A stretch of DNA of 64,000 nucleotides from Sphingomonas sp. (GTDB taxonomy: Bacteria > Pseudomonadota > Alphaproteobacteria > Sphingomonadales > Sphingomonadaceae), in contig NZ_JAFKLZ010000001.1 of the NCBI RefSeq assembly GCF_017304615.1, positions 1,386,570-1,450,569 on the forward strand, written 5' to 3'. The notes below the pieces were generated by a model, which worked only from the letters and a program-made list of their open reading frames with translations, was not told where the DNA came from and ran no database searches. The position numbers were made by a program, and so were the translations under genes. How positions within the stretch are numbered: position 1 is the stretch's first letter; every line of letters begins with the position of its first letter. Below are positions 18,966-27,530 of this stretch, piece by piece.

Positions 18966-19769
18966 ATGCGTTACCGTCACATCGCGCTGGTTGGTATCTT
19001 GACGCTCGTGCCCATTACCGCATCGGACGCCGGCAAGCCGCCCGCCAACCTCGACGATTTCATCAAATCGCAAGGCTTCACCTCGTTCCACCCGCCGCGC
19101 GCCGACGACGGCCTGGGCGCCATCATTTCGTTCGACAACAAGGGGCGTGAAACCATCGTCGCGCAGCCGGGCGATTGCATCGATCCCAAGGCAGCCGGGA
19201 TGCTCCCCAAGCCCGGTGCGGTCGCTATTGGCGTGACGAGCTACAAGATCACCAAGAACAACACGTTCGGCGCGTCGATCACCGGCGACGGCGTGGCGAA
19301 GGCGATCGGCGTCAGCGAGCTCAACGCCAGCGCAGGCATCGGGACCGACAAGGTCGCGAGCATCGAGGTGAAGCTGACGAAGCCGTACCGTAATCGCCTG
19401 GTCAAACTGACGACGCTTAACCTGATCAAGGGCAAGCCCGCCGACTGGACCTGCGCATCACTGCTCGACGACAAGAAGAACCTCCTGATCCAGTCGGTCC
19501 TTGGGGCGGAAGGTATTTCCTACACCTTCACCGACGAGGGCGGTCGCAAGATCAACTTGACGCTCAAGTTACTGCAGGCGCTGGGCTTGTCGGCTGATAT
19601 GCAGAAAAAGTACGAGGGCAAGGGCTCGCTCGATTTCAGCGGCGACATTTTGCTGGGGTATAACGTCTGGTCGCTGCGCTCGATGAGCGGGCTACAGTCC
19701 GCGACGACGACGCTGGTCGCGTTGACGCCCGGCAATGTCGAGGCTCTCCGGAACAAAGCGCTGAAGTAA
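18966..19769 (+). CDS. Secreted protein of unknown function
   Basis: 267 residues with a signal peptide (MRYRHIALVGILTLVPITASDAG). The mature protein is mixed alpha/beta with no transmembrane segment and no motif I recognize; it contains a single pair of Cys. GAGGAGG precedes the ATG. It directly follows the HExxH lipoprotein, so it could be its partner, substrate or inhibitor; this is guilt by association only. Confidence 0.7.
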   Translation: MRYRHIALVGILTLVPITASDAGKPPANLDDFIKSQGFTSFHPPRADDGLGAIISFDNKGRETIVAQPGDCIDPKAAGMLPKPGAVAIGVTSYKITKNNTFGASITGDGVAKAIGVSELNASAGIGTDKVASIEVKLTKPYRNRLVKLTTLNLIKGKPADWTCASLLDDKKNLLIQSVLGAEGISYTFTDEGGRKINLTLKLLQALGLSADMQKKYEGKGSLDFSGDILLGYNVWSLRSMSGLQSATTTLVALTPGNVEALRNKALK

Positions 19770-19776
19770 CGCCGAT

Positions 19777-19816
19777 TGGTAGCGGTTTCGCGCACCGACG
19801 CGCGAAACCGCTACCA
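19777..19816. terminator. Long bidirectional hairpin between convergent genes
   Basis: Perfect 16-bp arms (TGGTAGCGGTTTCGCG / CGCGAAACCGCTACCA) with an 8-nt loop lie between the convergent secreted-protein and cupin genes. No T-run follows, but the position and strength fit a shared transcription terminator. Confidence 0.65.
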
Positions 19817-19826
19817 TGGATCAATC

Positions 19827-20288
19827 TCAGAACTTGCTCCCATCCTTGCGCCTTTGTTCGCCGACGCTGGCGTAGAGGTGCATGTCGATGTCGGGATAAT
19901 GGCAGTCGCTGGTCTGCGGCTTGCCCACAGCGACGAATACGCAGTCCGAGTCCGATCGGTTCTGCAGCACATGGCCGTTGCCGTCGTTCTTCGGAAACGC
20001 CGCGATGTCGCCTGTGCGCATGACATGCTCGCCGTCGTTGTCGACCAGCACGGCCTCGCCCGACAGCATGACGACGAACTCGTCCTCCCCCTCGTGCCAG
20101 TGGCGCTGCGACGACCAGGCACCGGGTTTGAGCGTGACATGGCTGAACCCGAAATCCTCGATCCCGCTCGCGGGCGCAAGGCGGCGGTACCAGCGCTCGC
20201 GCACGACGGTCGCGTAGTCGGGCGGATAGCCGGTCGCGTTCGACTGCGGGATTGTATCGAGGTCGAGCTTGGGCAATGCCGTCTCCAC
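19827..20288 (-). CDS. Cupin-domain protein
   Basis: 153-residue single-domain cupin. Motif 1 is RHWHEGEDEFVVMLSGE, with the His and Glu metal ligands, and motif 2 is GDIAAFPKNDGNGHVL. Probably a metal-binding sugar isomerase-like, dioxygenase or sensor cupin; family members of this length are mostly uncharacterized. Divergent from dapE with a 19-bp gap. Confidence 0.85.
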   Translation of the reverse strand: METALPKLDLDTIPQSNATGYPPDYATVVRERWYRRLAPASGIEDFGFSHVTLKPGAWSSQRHWHEGEDEFVVMLSGEAVLVDNDGEHVMRTGDIAAFPKNDGNGHVLQNRSDSDCVFVAVGKPQTSDCHYPDIDMHLYASVGEQRRKDGSKF

Positions 20289-20307
20289 TGAAATCCAGGA
20301 GCCTATC

Positions 20308-21426
20308 TTGCCTCAAGTCGTCGATCTGACCAAGGCGCTGATCGCCGCCGAAAGCGTCACGCCCGCGCGGGGGCATGTATTCGACGTTCTCGCGCAAGCG
20401 CTCGCGGTCGCCGGGTTCGAGATCGACCGCTTCACGGTCGGCGAGGAACCGGACGGGCCGGTCGAGAACATGATCGCCTTGCGCGCCGGTACCGGGCCGC
20501 ATCTGGCGTTCGCCGGGCATCTCGACGTGGTGCCGCCGGGCGATGGCTGGACCAGCGACGCGTTCGAGCCGGAGGTGCGCGGCGACCTGCTCCACGGTCG
20601 CGGCGCGGTCGACATGAAGGGCGCGATCGCCGCCTTCGCCGCCGCGGCGGCGCGCGTGAAAGGGCCAACGCTCAGTCTGCTGATCACCGGCGACGAGGAA
20701 GGTCCGGCGACCTATGGCACGCGCGCGATCATCGATCGGATGATGGAGCGCGGGCTGAAGCCGGACCTGTGCCTGGTCGGCGAACCCACCTCCGACCAAC
20801 GGCTCGGCGACACGCTCAAGATCGGCCGGCGCGGGTCGGTCAACATCTGGATCGACGTGCCGGGTAAGCAGGGCCACGTTGCCTATCCCCACCTCGCCGA
20901 TAACCCGATCCCGAAGCTGGTCGCGGCGCTGGCGGCGATCGACGCCATCGTGCTCGATCACGGCAACGACTGGTTCCAGCCGTCGAACATCGAAGTGACC
21001 GACGTGACGGTCGGCAACCCGGCGACCAACGTCATTCCCGCCAAGGCGTCGGCGCGGCTGTCGATCCGCTTCAACGACGAGCAGCGTGGCGAGGATCTGG
21101 TTGCGCTGATCGAGCGGACGGTGAAGCTGCACGCGCCGGAGGCGACGGTCATCGCGCGGATTTCGGGCGAGGCGTTCCTGACCGAGCCGGGGGAGCTGTC
21201 AACGCTGGTGTCGGATGCGATCGCGGCAGTCGCGGGCGTCACCCCTGCCCTGTCCACCACCGGCGGCACGAGCGACGCGCGGTTCCTGTCGCAGATTTGC
21301 CCCACCGTCGAATTCGGCCTGGTCAACGCGACGATGCACAAGACCGACGAAGCGGTTGCGGTGGCGGACCTGGAAACGCTGACCGAGATTTACGCCGACA
21401 TCATCGCGAGAGTAGCCAAAACGTAG
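20308..21426 (+). CDS. dapE: Succinyl-diaminopimelate desuccinylase
   Basis: 372-residue M20-family di-zinc hydrolase that releases succinate from N-succinyl-LL-diaminopimelate in lysine and cell-wall synthesis. Readable motifs are GHLDVVPPGD (first zinc His/Asp), GRGAVDMKG, and GDEEGPATYGT with the catalytic Glu pair; the dimerization (lid) domain lies around 180-290. Start TTG at 20308 follows AGGAG by 6 nt; an earlier ATG at 20269 would overlap the divergent cupin start. Confidence 0.95.
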   Translation: MPQVVDLTKALIAAESVTPARGHVFDVLAQALAVAGFEIDRFTVGEEPDGPVENMIALRAGTGPHLAFAGHLDVVPPGDGWTSDAFEPEVRGDLLHGRGAVDMKGAIAAFAAAAARVKGPTLSLLITGDEEGPATYGTRAIIDRMMERGLKPDLCLVGEPTSDQRLGDTLKIGRRGSVNIWIDVPGKQGHVAYPHLADNPIPKLVAALAAIDAIVLDHGNDWFQPSNIEVTDVTVGNPATNVIPAKASARLSIRFNDEQRGEDLVALIERTVKLHAPEATVIARISGEAFLTEPGELSTLVSDAIAAVAGVTPALSTTGGTSDARFLSQICPTVEFGLVNATMHKTDEAVAVADLETLTEIYADIIARVAKT

Positions 21427-21428
21427 CC

Positions 21429-21498
21429 GTGCTCCGGCGAAGGCCGGAGCATTGGAGATGTGGGGCAATTGCCAAGGCTCCGGCCTTCACCGGAGCAC
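21429..21498. repeat. REP-like paired palindrome after dapE
   Basis: Two GC-rich arms, GTGCTCCGGCGAAGGCCGGAGC-type (21429-21450) and its imperfect inverse (21477-21498), frame a 26-nt A/T-richer loop. Each arm is itself a small palindrome. It lies between convergent dapE and the P450 gene, as bacterial interspersed REP elements do, and could also end both transcripts. Confidence 0.6.
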
Positions 21499-21501
21499 AC
21501 T

Positions 21502-22875
21502 TTATTGCAACGGCACCATCCGCACCGGCAACCCGTCCTTGGGGCGCGGGATCGGGAAGACCTGCCACGTGGCCCCTGCCCCAGCATCCGCTTCGATCCG
21601 ATAACGCGACAAGAGGTTCGCCATCAGCAGCTTGATCTGCATCTGCGCGAAATGCAGCCCCAGGCACATATGCGCGCCGCCGCCATACGGGACCCAGGCG
21701 AAGCGGTGCCGCCCCTTCGACGCTTCGGGGGTGAAGCGCATCGGGTCGAACGTCTGCGGATCGGGCCAGTGTTCCGGCAGGTAATGGACATGCATCACGC
21801 TGATCCCGACATTGGTCCCGGCCGGAATGTCATAGCCGCCGAAGCTGAAATCGCGCACCGCGCGGCGGGGGATCGACGGCACCGGCGGCAACATGCGCAG
21901 CGTTTCCTTGAACGCATAATCGGTCAGCGTCAGGCGATCGAGCTGCTCGGTCAGCGGCACGCTTTTGTCGAGGCCCATGACCTCCTCGCGCAGCCGTTCC
22001 TGCCATTCGGGATGCCGGACCAGCCGCATGACCATACTGGTCGCCGACGACGTGATCGTGTCGTGCGCGGCCATCATCAGGAAATTCATGTGATCGGCGA
22101 TCGCCTGGGTCGACAGCGGCTGGCCGTTCTCGTCCTTCGCGCGACAGAATTGCGAAAAGAAATCCTGGCGATTGCCGTCTTCGCTGCTTTCGCGCCGCGC
22201 CGGGATTTCGCGTTCGAACCAGTCGATCAGATACTGGCGCGCCTTCACGCCCTTGCGCATCGACGTGCCGGGCAGCGGTGCGCGGATCGGCGAGACGCTG
22301 GCCTGGACCTCGTCGACGAACGCCTGGTTGATCCGGTCGGCCTCCTCCCCGAGCTCGACGCCGAGGAAGCTCGTCGCGGCAAGGTCGAGGCTCAACTGCT
22401 TCACCGCCTTGTAGACCTGCAGATTGCCGCCCCAGGCCGCCACGGCGGACGCGATCCCGGCGTCAAGCTGAGTCGCATAATGCTTCATCGGCTCGGGCTT
22501 GAACGCGACCGACAGCGTCTTGCGGTCGGCGCGATGCTGGTCGAAATCCATCAGCATCAGCCCACGCGGGAACAACAGGTTGAGGATCGGGCCCCAGCCC
22601 TGTTCCGACGAGAACAATCGGTCGCGGTCGAACAGCACGAGCTCGTTCGCGTCGGCACCGAGCAGAATCACGCTGGTCCCGCCAAGCGCGCGGTTGCGAT
22701 AGACCTGCCCATATTTCGCGATCATCTCGCGCCCGAATTTTTCGGGATCGCGCAGCAGGCGAAGCGTGTTGCCGATGATAGGCAATCCCTTCTCGCCCGG
22801 GATATGCGCAAGCGAGTCCGGCTTTTGCCGGGGCAGCCAATGCGGATTGGCGTCGAACGTGTGTGCGTAGGCCAT
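21502..22875 (-). CDS. Cytochrome P450
   Basis: About 457-residue soluble P450 monooxygenase. The heme-binding signature PYGGGAHMCLG holds the axial Cys; the I-helix motif AAHDTITSS and the K-helix ETLR (FKETLRMLPPVP) are intact. N-terminal IPGEKGLPIIGNTL is typical of the bacterial/eukaryote-like CYP51 branch relatives. Substrate cannot be read. ATG at 22875 is preferred; a GTG five codons upstream is possible. No ferredoxin gene is adjacent, so electrons probably come from elsewhere. Confidence 0.92.
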   Translation of the reverse strand: MAYAHTFDANPHWLPRQKPDSLAHIPGEKGLPIIGNTLRLLRDPEKFGREMIAKYGQVYRNRALGGTSVILLGADANELVLFDRDRLFSSEQGWGPILNLLFPRGLMLMDFDQHRADRKTLSVAFKPEPMKHYATQLDAGIASAVAAWGGNLQVYKAVKQLSLDLAATSFLGVELGEEADRINQAFVDEVQASVSPIRAPLPGTSMRKGVKARQYLIDWFEREIPARRESSEDGNRQDFFSQFCRAKDENGQPLSTQAIADHMNFLMMAAHDTITSSATSMVMRLVRHPEWQERLREEVMGLDKSVPLTEQLDRLTLTDYAFKETLRMLPPVPSIPRRAVRDFSFGGYDIPAGTNVGISVMHVHYLPEHWPDPQTFDPMRFTPEASKGRHRFAWVPYGGGAHMCLGLHFAQMQIKLLMANLLSRYRIEADAGAGATWQVFPIPRPKDGLPVRMVPLQ

Positions 22876-22907
22876 GGGCTTACTTACCACAATGTCAGTA
22901 GCGAGGG

Positions 22908-23132
22908 CTAGTCCCCGCCGCCGCCGTCACCGCCACAATCACCGCCGCCGACATCGCCGGCGTGGCAGTGACCGGAATCGTCGCCATAGGAGGCCGACGA
23001 GGCGTCATAAATACCGCCGTCTCCGTTGCCGGCCTGTCCGTTCCTGCCGCCCGATCGACCCGTGATCGCGCCCAGCACGAGCAGAAACCCGACCGCGGCG
23101 AGCGCCACCACGACCATGACGACTGGGGTCAC
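22908..23132 (-). CDS. Small membrane protein with Gly/Asp/Cys/His-rich tail
   Basis: 74 residues. A GTG start overlaps the glmS stop (GTGA on the minus strand), suggesting translational coupling. One transmembrane helix (VVMVVVALAAVGFLLVLGA) is followed by a flexible tail dense in Gly and Asp with CHAGD and GGGDCGGDGGGG, which could bind metal. No known family recognized. The coupled start and membrane-plus-tail design make it a credible gene rather than a chance frame. Confidence 0.6.
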   Translation of the reverse strand: MTPVVMVVVALAAVGFLLVLGAITGRSGGRNGQAGNGDGGIYDASSASYGDDSGHCHAGDVGGGDCGGDGGGGD

Positions 23133-24952
23133 TCGACGGTCACGCTCTTCGCCAGATTGCGCGGCTGATCCACGTCGGTCCCCTTCGCCACGGCGACATG
23201 ATAGGCCAGCAACTGCACCGGCACCGCATACACCAACGGCGCGATCAGCGGGTGGACCTTCGGCATGGTGATCGTCGCGACGCAACCCTCGCCCGCCGCC
23301 TCGACCCCGTCATAGTCGCTGATCAGGATGACCTTGCCGCCGCGCGCCTGGACTTCCTGCATGTTGCTGACGGTCTTGTCGAACAGCGGCCCCGACGGCG
23401 CGATGACGATGACCGGCACCAAGTCGTCGATCAGCGCGATCGGGCCGTGCTTCATCTCACCCGCCGCGTAACCTTCGGCGTGGATGTAGCTGATTTCCTT
23501 GAGTTTCAACGCGCCTTCGAGCGCCAGCGGATAGTCAGTCCCGCGCCCCAGATAGAGCACGTCGCGCGCCGCCGCGACGACCCCCGCCATCGCCTCGATC
23601 GATTCGTCATAGGCGAGCGCGCCGTTCAGCGCGGCCGGGGTTTCGGAGAGGTGCTTGACGATCGCCTTTTCCTCGGCGGCGTCGAGTCGGCCTTTCGCCC
23701 GCGCGAGATTGGCGGCGAACGCGGCGAGCACCGCGAGCTGGCACGTGAACGCCTTGGTCGAGGCGACGCCGATCTCCGGCCCGGCATGCGTCGGCAGCAA
23801 CAGGTCGGCTTCGCGGGCCATCGAACTGGTCGGCACGTTGACCACCGCGGCGATCGTCTGCCCCTCGCTGCGGGCGTGGCGAAGCGCGGCGAGCGTATCG
23901 GCGGTCTCGCCCGACTGGCTGATGACGATCATCAGCCCGCCCTCTTCCATCACCGGCGCGCGGTAGCGGAATTCCGACGCGACATCGAGGTCGACCGGCA
24001 CGCGCGCGAATTGCTCGAACCAGTATTTGGCGACCATCCCGGCGTAGAAACTCGTCCCGCACGCGACGATCGTGACGCGCTTGATCGCGCTGAGGTCGAA
24101 ATCGGGGATCGGCAGGGTAACGCGATCCTCCATCCGCTGGAGGTAGCTGCGCAGCGTCTGCGCGACGACGATCGGCTGCTCGTAAATCTCCTTGAGCATG
24201 TAGTGCCGGTGATTGCCCTTGGAGATCAACTCGCCGGTCACGCCCGAAATGGTGACCGGGCGCTCGACCGGATTGTTGTCCTTGTCGAAGATCTGCGCGC
24301 CGTCGTGGGTAATGACGACCCAGTCGCCTTCCTCGAGATAGGCGATGCGCTGGGTTAGCGGCGCGAGCGCAAGCGCGTCGGAGCCGAGATAGGTCTCGCC
24401 ATCGCCATAGCCGACCACCAGGGGCGATCCGAGCCGGGCGCCGACCAGCAACTCCGGGTGCTGGCGAAACAGGATCGCCAGCGCGAACGCGCCATGCAGC
24501 CGGGGCAGAACCTCCGCCACCGCCTCAGCGGGCGGGACACCGGCCTCGACCTTCTCGCTGATCAGGTGCGCGACGACTTCGGTGTCAGTCTCGCTCTCGA
24601 AGGTGCGCCCCCGTGCGATCAGTTCGTCCCGCAACGGCTTGAAATTCTCGATGATGCCGTTGTGGACCAACGCCACCTCGCCCGTCGCATGGGGGTGCGC
24701 ATTGTTGGTGGTCGGGCCGCCGTGCGTCGCCCAGCGCGTGTGCGCGATCCCGGTATCGCCCGGCAGCGGATGCTCGTCGAGTTCCGTCGCCAGATTGATC
24801 AGCTTGCCCGACGCGCGCCGCCGCTCGATCGCGCCTTCCCAGACGGTAGCGATGCCCGCCGAATCATAGCCGCGATATTCGAGCCGCTTGAGCCCGTCGA
24901 GCAGACGCTCCGCAACCGGTTCCTTGCCGACGATGCCTACAATGCCACACAT
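23129..24952 (-). CDS. glmS: Glutamine--fructose-6-phosphate aminotransferase
   Basis: 607-residue enzyme making glucosamine-6-phosphate from fructose-6-phosphate and glutamine, first step of UDP-GlcNAc synthesis. Class II amidotransferase domain with catalytic Cys2 (MCGIVGIVG) occupies 1-240, then two SIS sugar-isomerase domains, and the conserved C-terminal DQPRNLAKSVTVE. One base separates it from the upstream glmU stop, so glmU-glmS form an operon. No glmS ribozyme is seen or expected here. Confidence 0.98.
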   Translation of the reverse strand: MCGIVGIVGKEPVAERLLDGLKRLEYRGYDSAGIATVWEGAIERRRASGKLINLATELDEHPLPGDTGIAHTRWATHGGPTTNNAHPHATGEVALVHNGIIENFKPLRDELIARGRTFESETDTEVVAHLISEKVEAGVPPAEAVAEVLPRLHGAFALAILFRQHPELLVGARLGSPLVVGYGDGETYLGSDALALAPLTQRIAYLEEGDWVVITHDGAQIFDKDNNPVERPVTISGVTGELISKGNHRHYMLKEIYEQPIVVAQTLRSYLQRMEDRVTLPIPDFDLSAIKRVTIVACGTSFYAGMVAKYWFEQFARVPVDLDVASEFRYRAPVMEEGGLMIVISQSGETADTLAALRHARSEGQTIAAVVNVPTSSMAREADLLLPTHAGPEIGVASTKAFTCQLAVLAAFAANLARAKGRLDAAEEKAIVKHLSETPAALNGALAYDESIEAMAGVVAAARDVLYLGRGTDYPLALEGALKLKEISYIHAEGYAAGEMKHGPIALIDDLVPVIVIAPSGPLFDKTVSNMQEVQARGGKVILISDYDGVEAAGEGCVATITMPKVHPLIAPLVYAVPVQLLAYHVAVAKGTDVDQPRNLAKSVTVE

Positions 24953-24953
24953 A

Positions 24954-26306
24954 TTATTTCGCTGCCTTCTTTACCGACATCATATCACGAAAACGCTTGG
25001 CCCAGCCCGGTTTGGTCTCCTGCGGCGGGCGCACCAGCCGCAACGCATCGGCCTCGACATCGGACGTCACGGTCGATCCCGCACCGACGATCGCGCCCGC
25101 GCCGATCGTCACCGGCGCGACGAGTGCGGAGTTGGAGCCGACAAACGCGCCCTCACCAATCACGGTCTTGTATTTGAAGAAGCCATCGTAATTGCACGTG
25201 ATCGTCCCCGCGCCGATGTTCGCCCCCGCGCCGATCTCGGCATCGCCCAGATAGGTCAGGTGGTTGGCCTTCGCGCCTTTGCCGAGCACGGCCTTCTTCA
25301 CCTCGACGAAATTGCCGACCTTCGATTTCTCGCCGAGCACCGCGCCGGGGCGCAGCCGGGCATAGGGGCCGACCTCCGCGCCCGTCCCGACCGTCGCGCC
25401 CTCGATATGGCTGAACGCGCGGATCGTCGCGCCGTCGGCGATGCTGACGCCGGGGCCGAAAAAGACGTTGGGTTCGATCAGCACGTCCCGGCCGACCGCC
25501 GTATCGAACGAGAACCACACGGTGTCCGGCGCGACCAACGTCGCGCCTTCGGCCATCGCCCGGACGCGGCGCTTCGCCTGCCAACTGGCGTCGACCGCGG
25601 CGAGTTCGGCGCGGCTGTTGATCCCGGCGACTTCCGCCGCGTCGGTTTCGACCACGACCGATCCGCGTCCGTCCCTGTTCGCCAGCGCGGCGATGTCGGT
25701 GAGGTAATATTCGCCCGCCGCATTGTCGTTGGTGAGCCGCCCCAGCAGCCGGAACAGGTCAGCCGACCGCACCGCCATCAGCCCGGAATTACAGAGCGTT
25801 ACGGCGCGTTCCTCAGCCGACGCGTCCTTGAACTCGACGATTTTTTCCAGCCGCCCGTCCGCGTCCGCGATTACGCGCCCATAGGCAGCGGCATCGTCCG
25901 GGCGGAACGCCAGCACGACGACGCTCGGCTCGCCCGCGCCGTGGAGGCGGTCGACCATCGCGCGCATCGTCTCGGTCGTGACCAGCGGCACGTCGCCATA
26001 AAGGATCAGCACGTCGCCCGCGAACCCCGCTAGCGCCGCTTCGGCCTGTTGCACCGCATGGCCGGTGCCGAGCTGTTCGGCCTGGATCGCGACTTCCGCG
26101 CCGAGGGGCGCCACCGCCGCCTCGACCTGTTCGCGCCGCGCGCCCGCCACCACCACCACCTTCGCCGGATCGAGCGCATCGACGCTGTCGATCAGGTGGA
26201 GCAGCATCGGCCGCCCGGCGATCGGGTGGAGCACCTTGTGCAGGTCGGACTTCATCCGCGTGCCCATTCCGGCGGCCAGGATGATCGCGGCGATCGGATT
26301 GGTCAT
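24954..26306 (-). CDS. glmU: Bifunctional UDP-GlcNAc pyrophosphorylase/glucosamine-1-P acetyltransferase
   Basis: 450 residues. The N-terminal uridyltransferase domain begins with IILAAGMGTRMKS (nucleotide loop); the C-terminal left-handed beta-helix of hexapeptide repeats (about 250-430) is the acetyltransferase, with GDAEIGAGANIGAGTI and NYDG typical of GlmU. It makes UDP-N-acetylglucosamine for peptidoglycan and LPS. Divergent from the phosphoglycolate phosphatase. Confidence 0.98.
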   Translation of the reverse strand: MTNPIAAIILAAGMGTRMKSDLHKVLHPIAGRPMLLHLIDSVDALDPAKVVVVAGARREQVEAAVAPLGAEVAIQAEQLGTGHAVQQAEAALAGFAGDVLILYGDVPLVTTETMRAMVDRLHGAGEPSVVVLAFRPDDAAAYGRVIADADGRLEKIVEFKDASAEERAVTLCNSGLMAVRSADLFRLLGRLTNDNAAGEYYLTDIAALANRDGRGSVVVETDAAEVAGINSRAELAAVDASWQAKRRVRAMAEGATLVAPDTVWFSFDTAVGRDVLIEPNVFFGPGVSIADGATIRAFSHIEGATVGTGAEVGPYARLRPGAVLGEKSKVGNFVEVKKAVLGKGAKANHLTYLGDAEIGAGANIGAGTITCNYDGFFKYKTVIGEGAFVGSNSALVAPVTIGAGAIVGAGSTVTSDVEADALRLVRPPQETKPGWAKRFRDMMSVKKAAK

Positions 26307-26386
26307 AACTTCAGCGTCTCCGTGGTCAGCGGCCCTGCCACGAAGACCTTGCCATGGCCATAAAATTGCGGGCAGGCGCGCCGGCG

Positions 26387-27028
26387 ATGGCCGATTTTCC
26401 TTTCGATATCGTCGGATTCGACCTGGACGGCACGCTGGTCGACAGCGCGGGCGATCTGGCGGCGGCGGTCAACCACGCGCTCTCCGCGGCGGGCCGGCCG
26501 CCCTTTGCCGTCGAGCAGATCCGGCCGATGATCGGCGGCGGCGCGCGGCTGATGCTGCAAACGGCGCTTCGGGCGAGCGGCGGCGACGAACAGCTCGACG
26601 CATTGCTGCCCGTTTTGCTCGCCTATTACGAAGCCAATATCGCGGTGACGACGCGGCCCTTTCCCGGCGTGACCGCGGCGCTCGACGCGCTGGCGGCGCG
26701 CGGCGTCACGCTGGCGATCGTCACCAACAAGCGCGAGCGGTTCACCGACCTGCTGCTCGGCGAGCTCGGCCTGACCGACCGCTTCGCGTGCATCATCAGC
26801 GGCGATACGATCCCCGGCAAGGCGAAGCCCGACCCCGAACCGATCGTGGAGATGATCCGGCGCTGTGGCGGCGGCAGGGCGGCGTTCGTCGGCGATTCGC
26901 GCTACGATGTCGAAGCGGCGCGCGCCGCCGGCGTCCCGGTCGCTGTCTTCGGCCAAGACGCGCTCGGTGATGCGGCGTTTGGCGATTATCGTCACCTCAT
27001 TCCGAAGCTGGAATCCCTCGCTCAGTAA
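26387..27028 (+). CDS. gph: Phosphoglycolate phosphatase-like HAD hydrolase
   Basis: 213-residue HAD-superfamily phosphatase. Motif I is FDLDGTLVDS (nucleophile Asp), motif II TNK, and motifs III/IV GKAKPDPEP and FVGDSRYDVEAARAAG. The helical cap follows motif I. Expected reaction is removal of phosphate from 2-phosphoglycolate. ATG at 26387 gives the family's normal N-terminus (MADFPFDIVGFDLDGT); the ATG at 26354 would add 11 residues. Its last 7 bases overlap the convergent lipoprotein gene. Confidence 0.88.
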   Translation: MADFPFDIVGFDLDGTLVDSAGDLAAAVNHALSAAGRPPFAVEQIRPMIGGGARLMLQTALRASGGDEQLDALLPVLLAYYEANIAVTTRPFPGVTAALDALAARGVTLAIVTNKRERFTDLLLGELGLTDRFACIISGDTIPGKAKPDPEPIVEMIRRCGGGRAAFVGDSRYDVEAARAAGVPVAVFGQDALGDAAFGDYRHLIPKLESLAQ

Positions 27029-27429
27029 CCGCCCTTCAGCGCGTCGGACTTGACGTGATAGCCGATCAGCACCGGCTTGCCGTCGGTCATGCGGAACACG
27101 AATTCTTCGTCTCCGGCACCCTTTTCGAAGGTGGTGTCGTAGGTCAGTTCGAGCCGATGATCGCCATTGTCGACGCGATCGTTGAACCCCGTGCGATTCG
27201 ACGACTTCACGTTGCCCAACCGCGCGTGAATCCGTTCCAGGATCGGCGCCAGGCCGCCCGGCGTCGCCTTGATCTCCGCCCCTGCGGCGGCGTCGATCGC
27301 GGCGAACTGGGCGCCGTCATACTGTCGATGGAACACATCCACCGCCGTCCCGCCCGACGACAGGTCCTCCCCCATCGAACAGCCGCCGAGCGCCAGCGCC
27401 GCCACCGCCGCAAATGCATATCGCTTCAT
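27022..27429 (-). CDS. Small lipoprotein, unknown function (DUF4019-like)
   Basis: 135 residues. Signal peptide with lipobox ALGGC, then a single small alpha/beta domain with YDGAQFAAIDAAAG early and a conserved-looking C-terminus PVLIGYHVKSDAL. The layout recalls DUF4019/DUF3887-type periplasmic domains, but I cannot confirm this by sight. Probably membrane-anchored. Overlaps the 3' end of the convergent phosphatase gene by 7 bp. Confidence 0.75.
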   Translation of the reverse strand: MKRYAFAAVAALALGGCSMGEDLSSGGTAVDVFHRQYDGAQFAAIDAAAGAEIKATPGGLAPILERIHARLGNVKSSNRTGFNDRVDNGDHRLELTYDTTFEKGAGDEEFVFRMTDGKPVLIGYHVKSDALKGGY

Positions 27430-27530
27430 GTCGATCTCCCCCGAGTCGTGCGCCGCACTATACCTCGCCCTATCGCGCGCGCATCACACCGGGTGGCACC
27501 GCTGCGCCGCGTGCGATAGGGCAGAGCGCG

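Noticed and set aside
21460-22911. 483-codon plus-strand frame
   Set aside because: Antisense to the cytochrome P450; no domain recognizable.
23198-24358. 386-codon plus-strand frame
   Set aside because: Antisense to glmS, which has intact catalytic motifs throughout.
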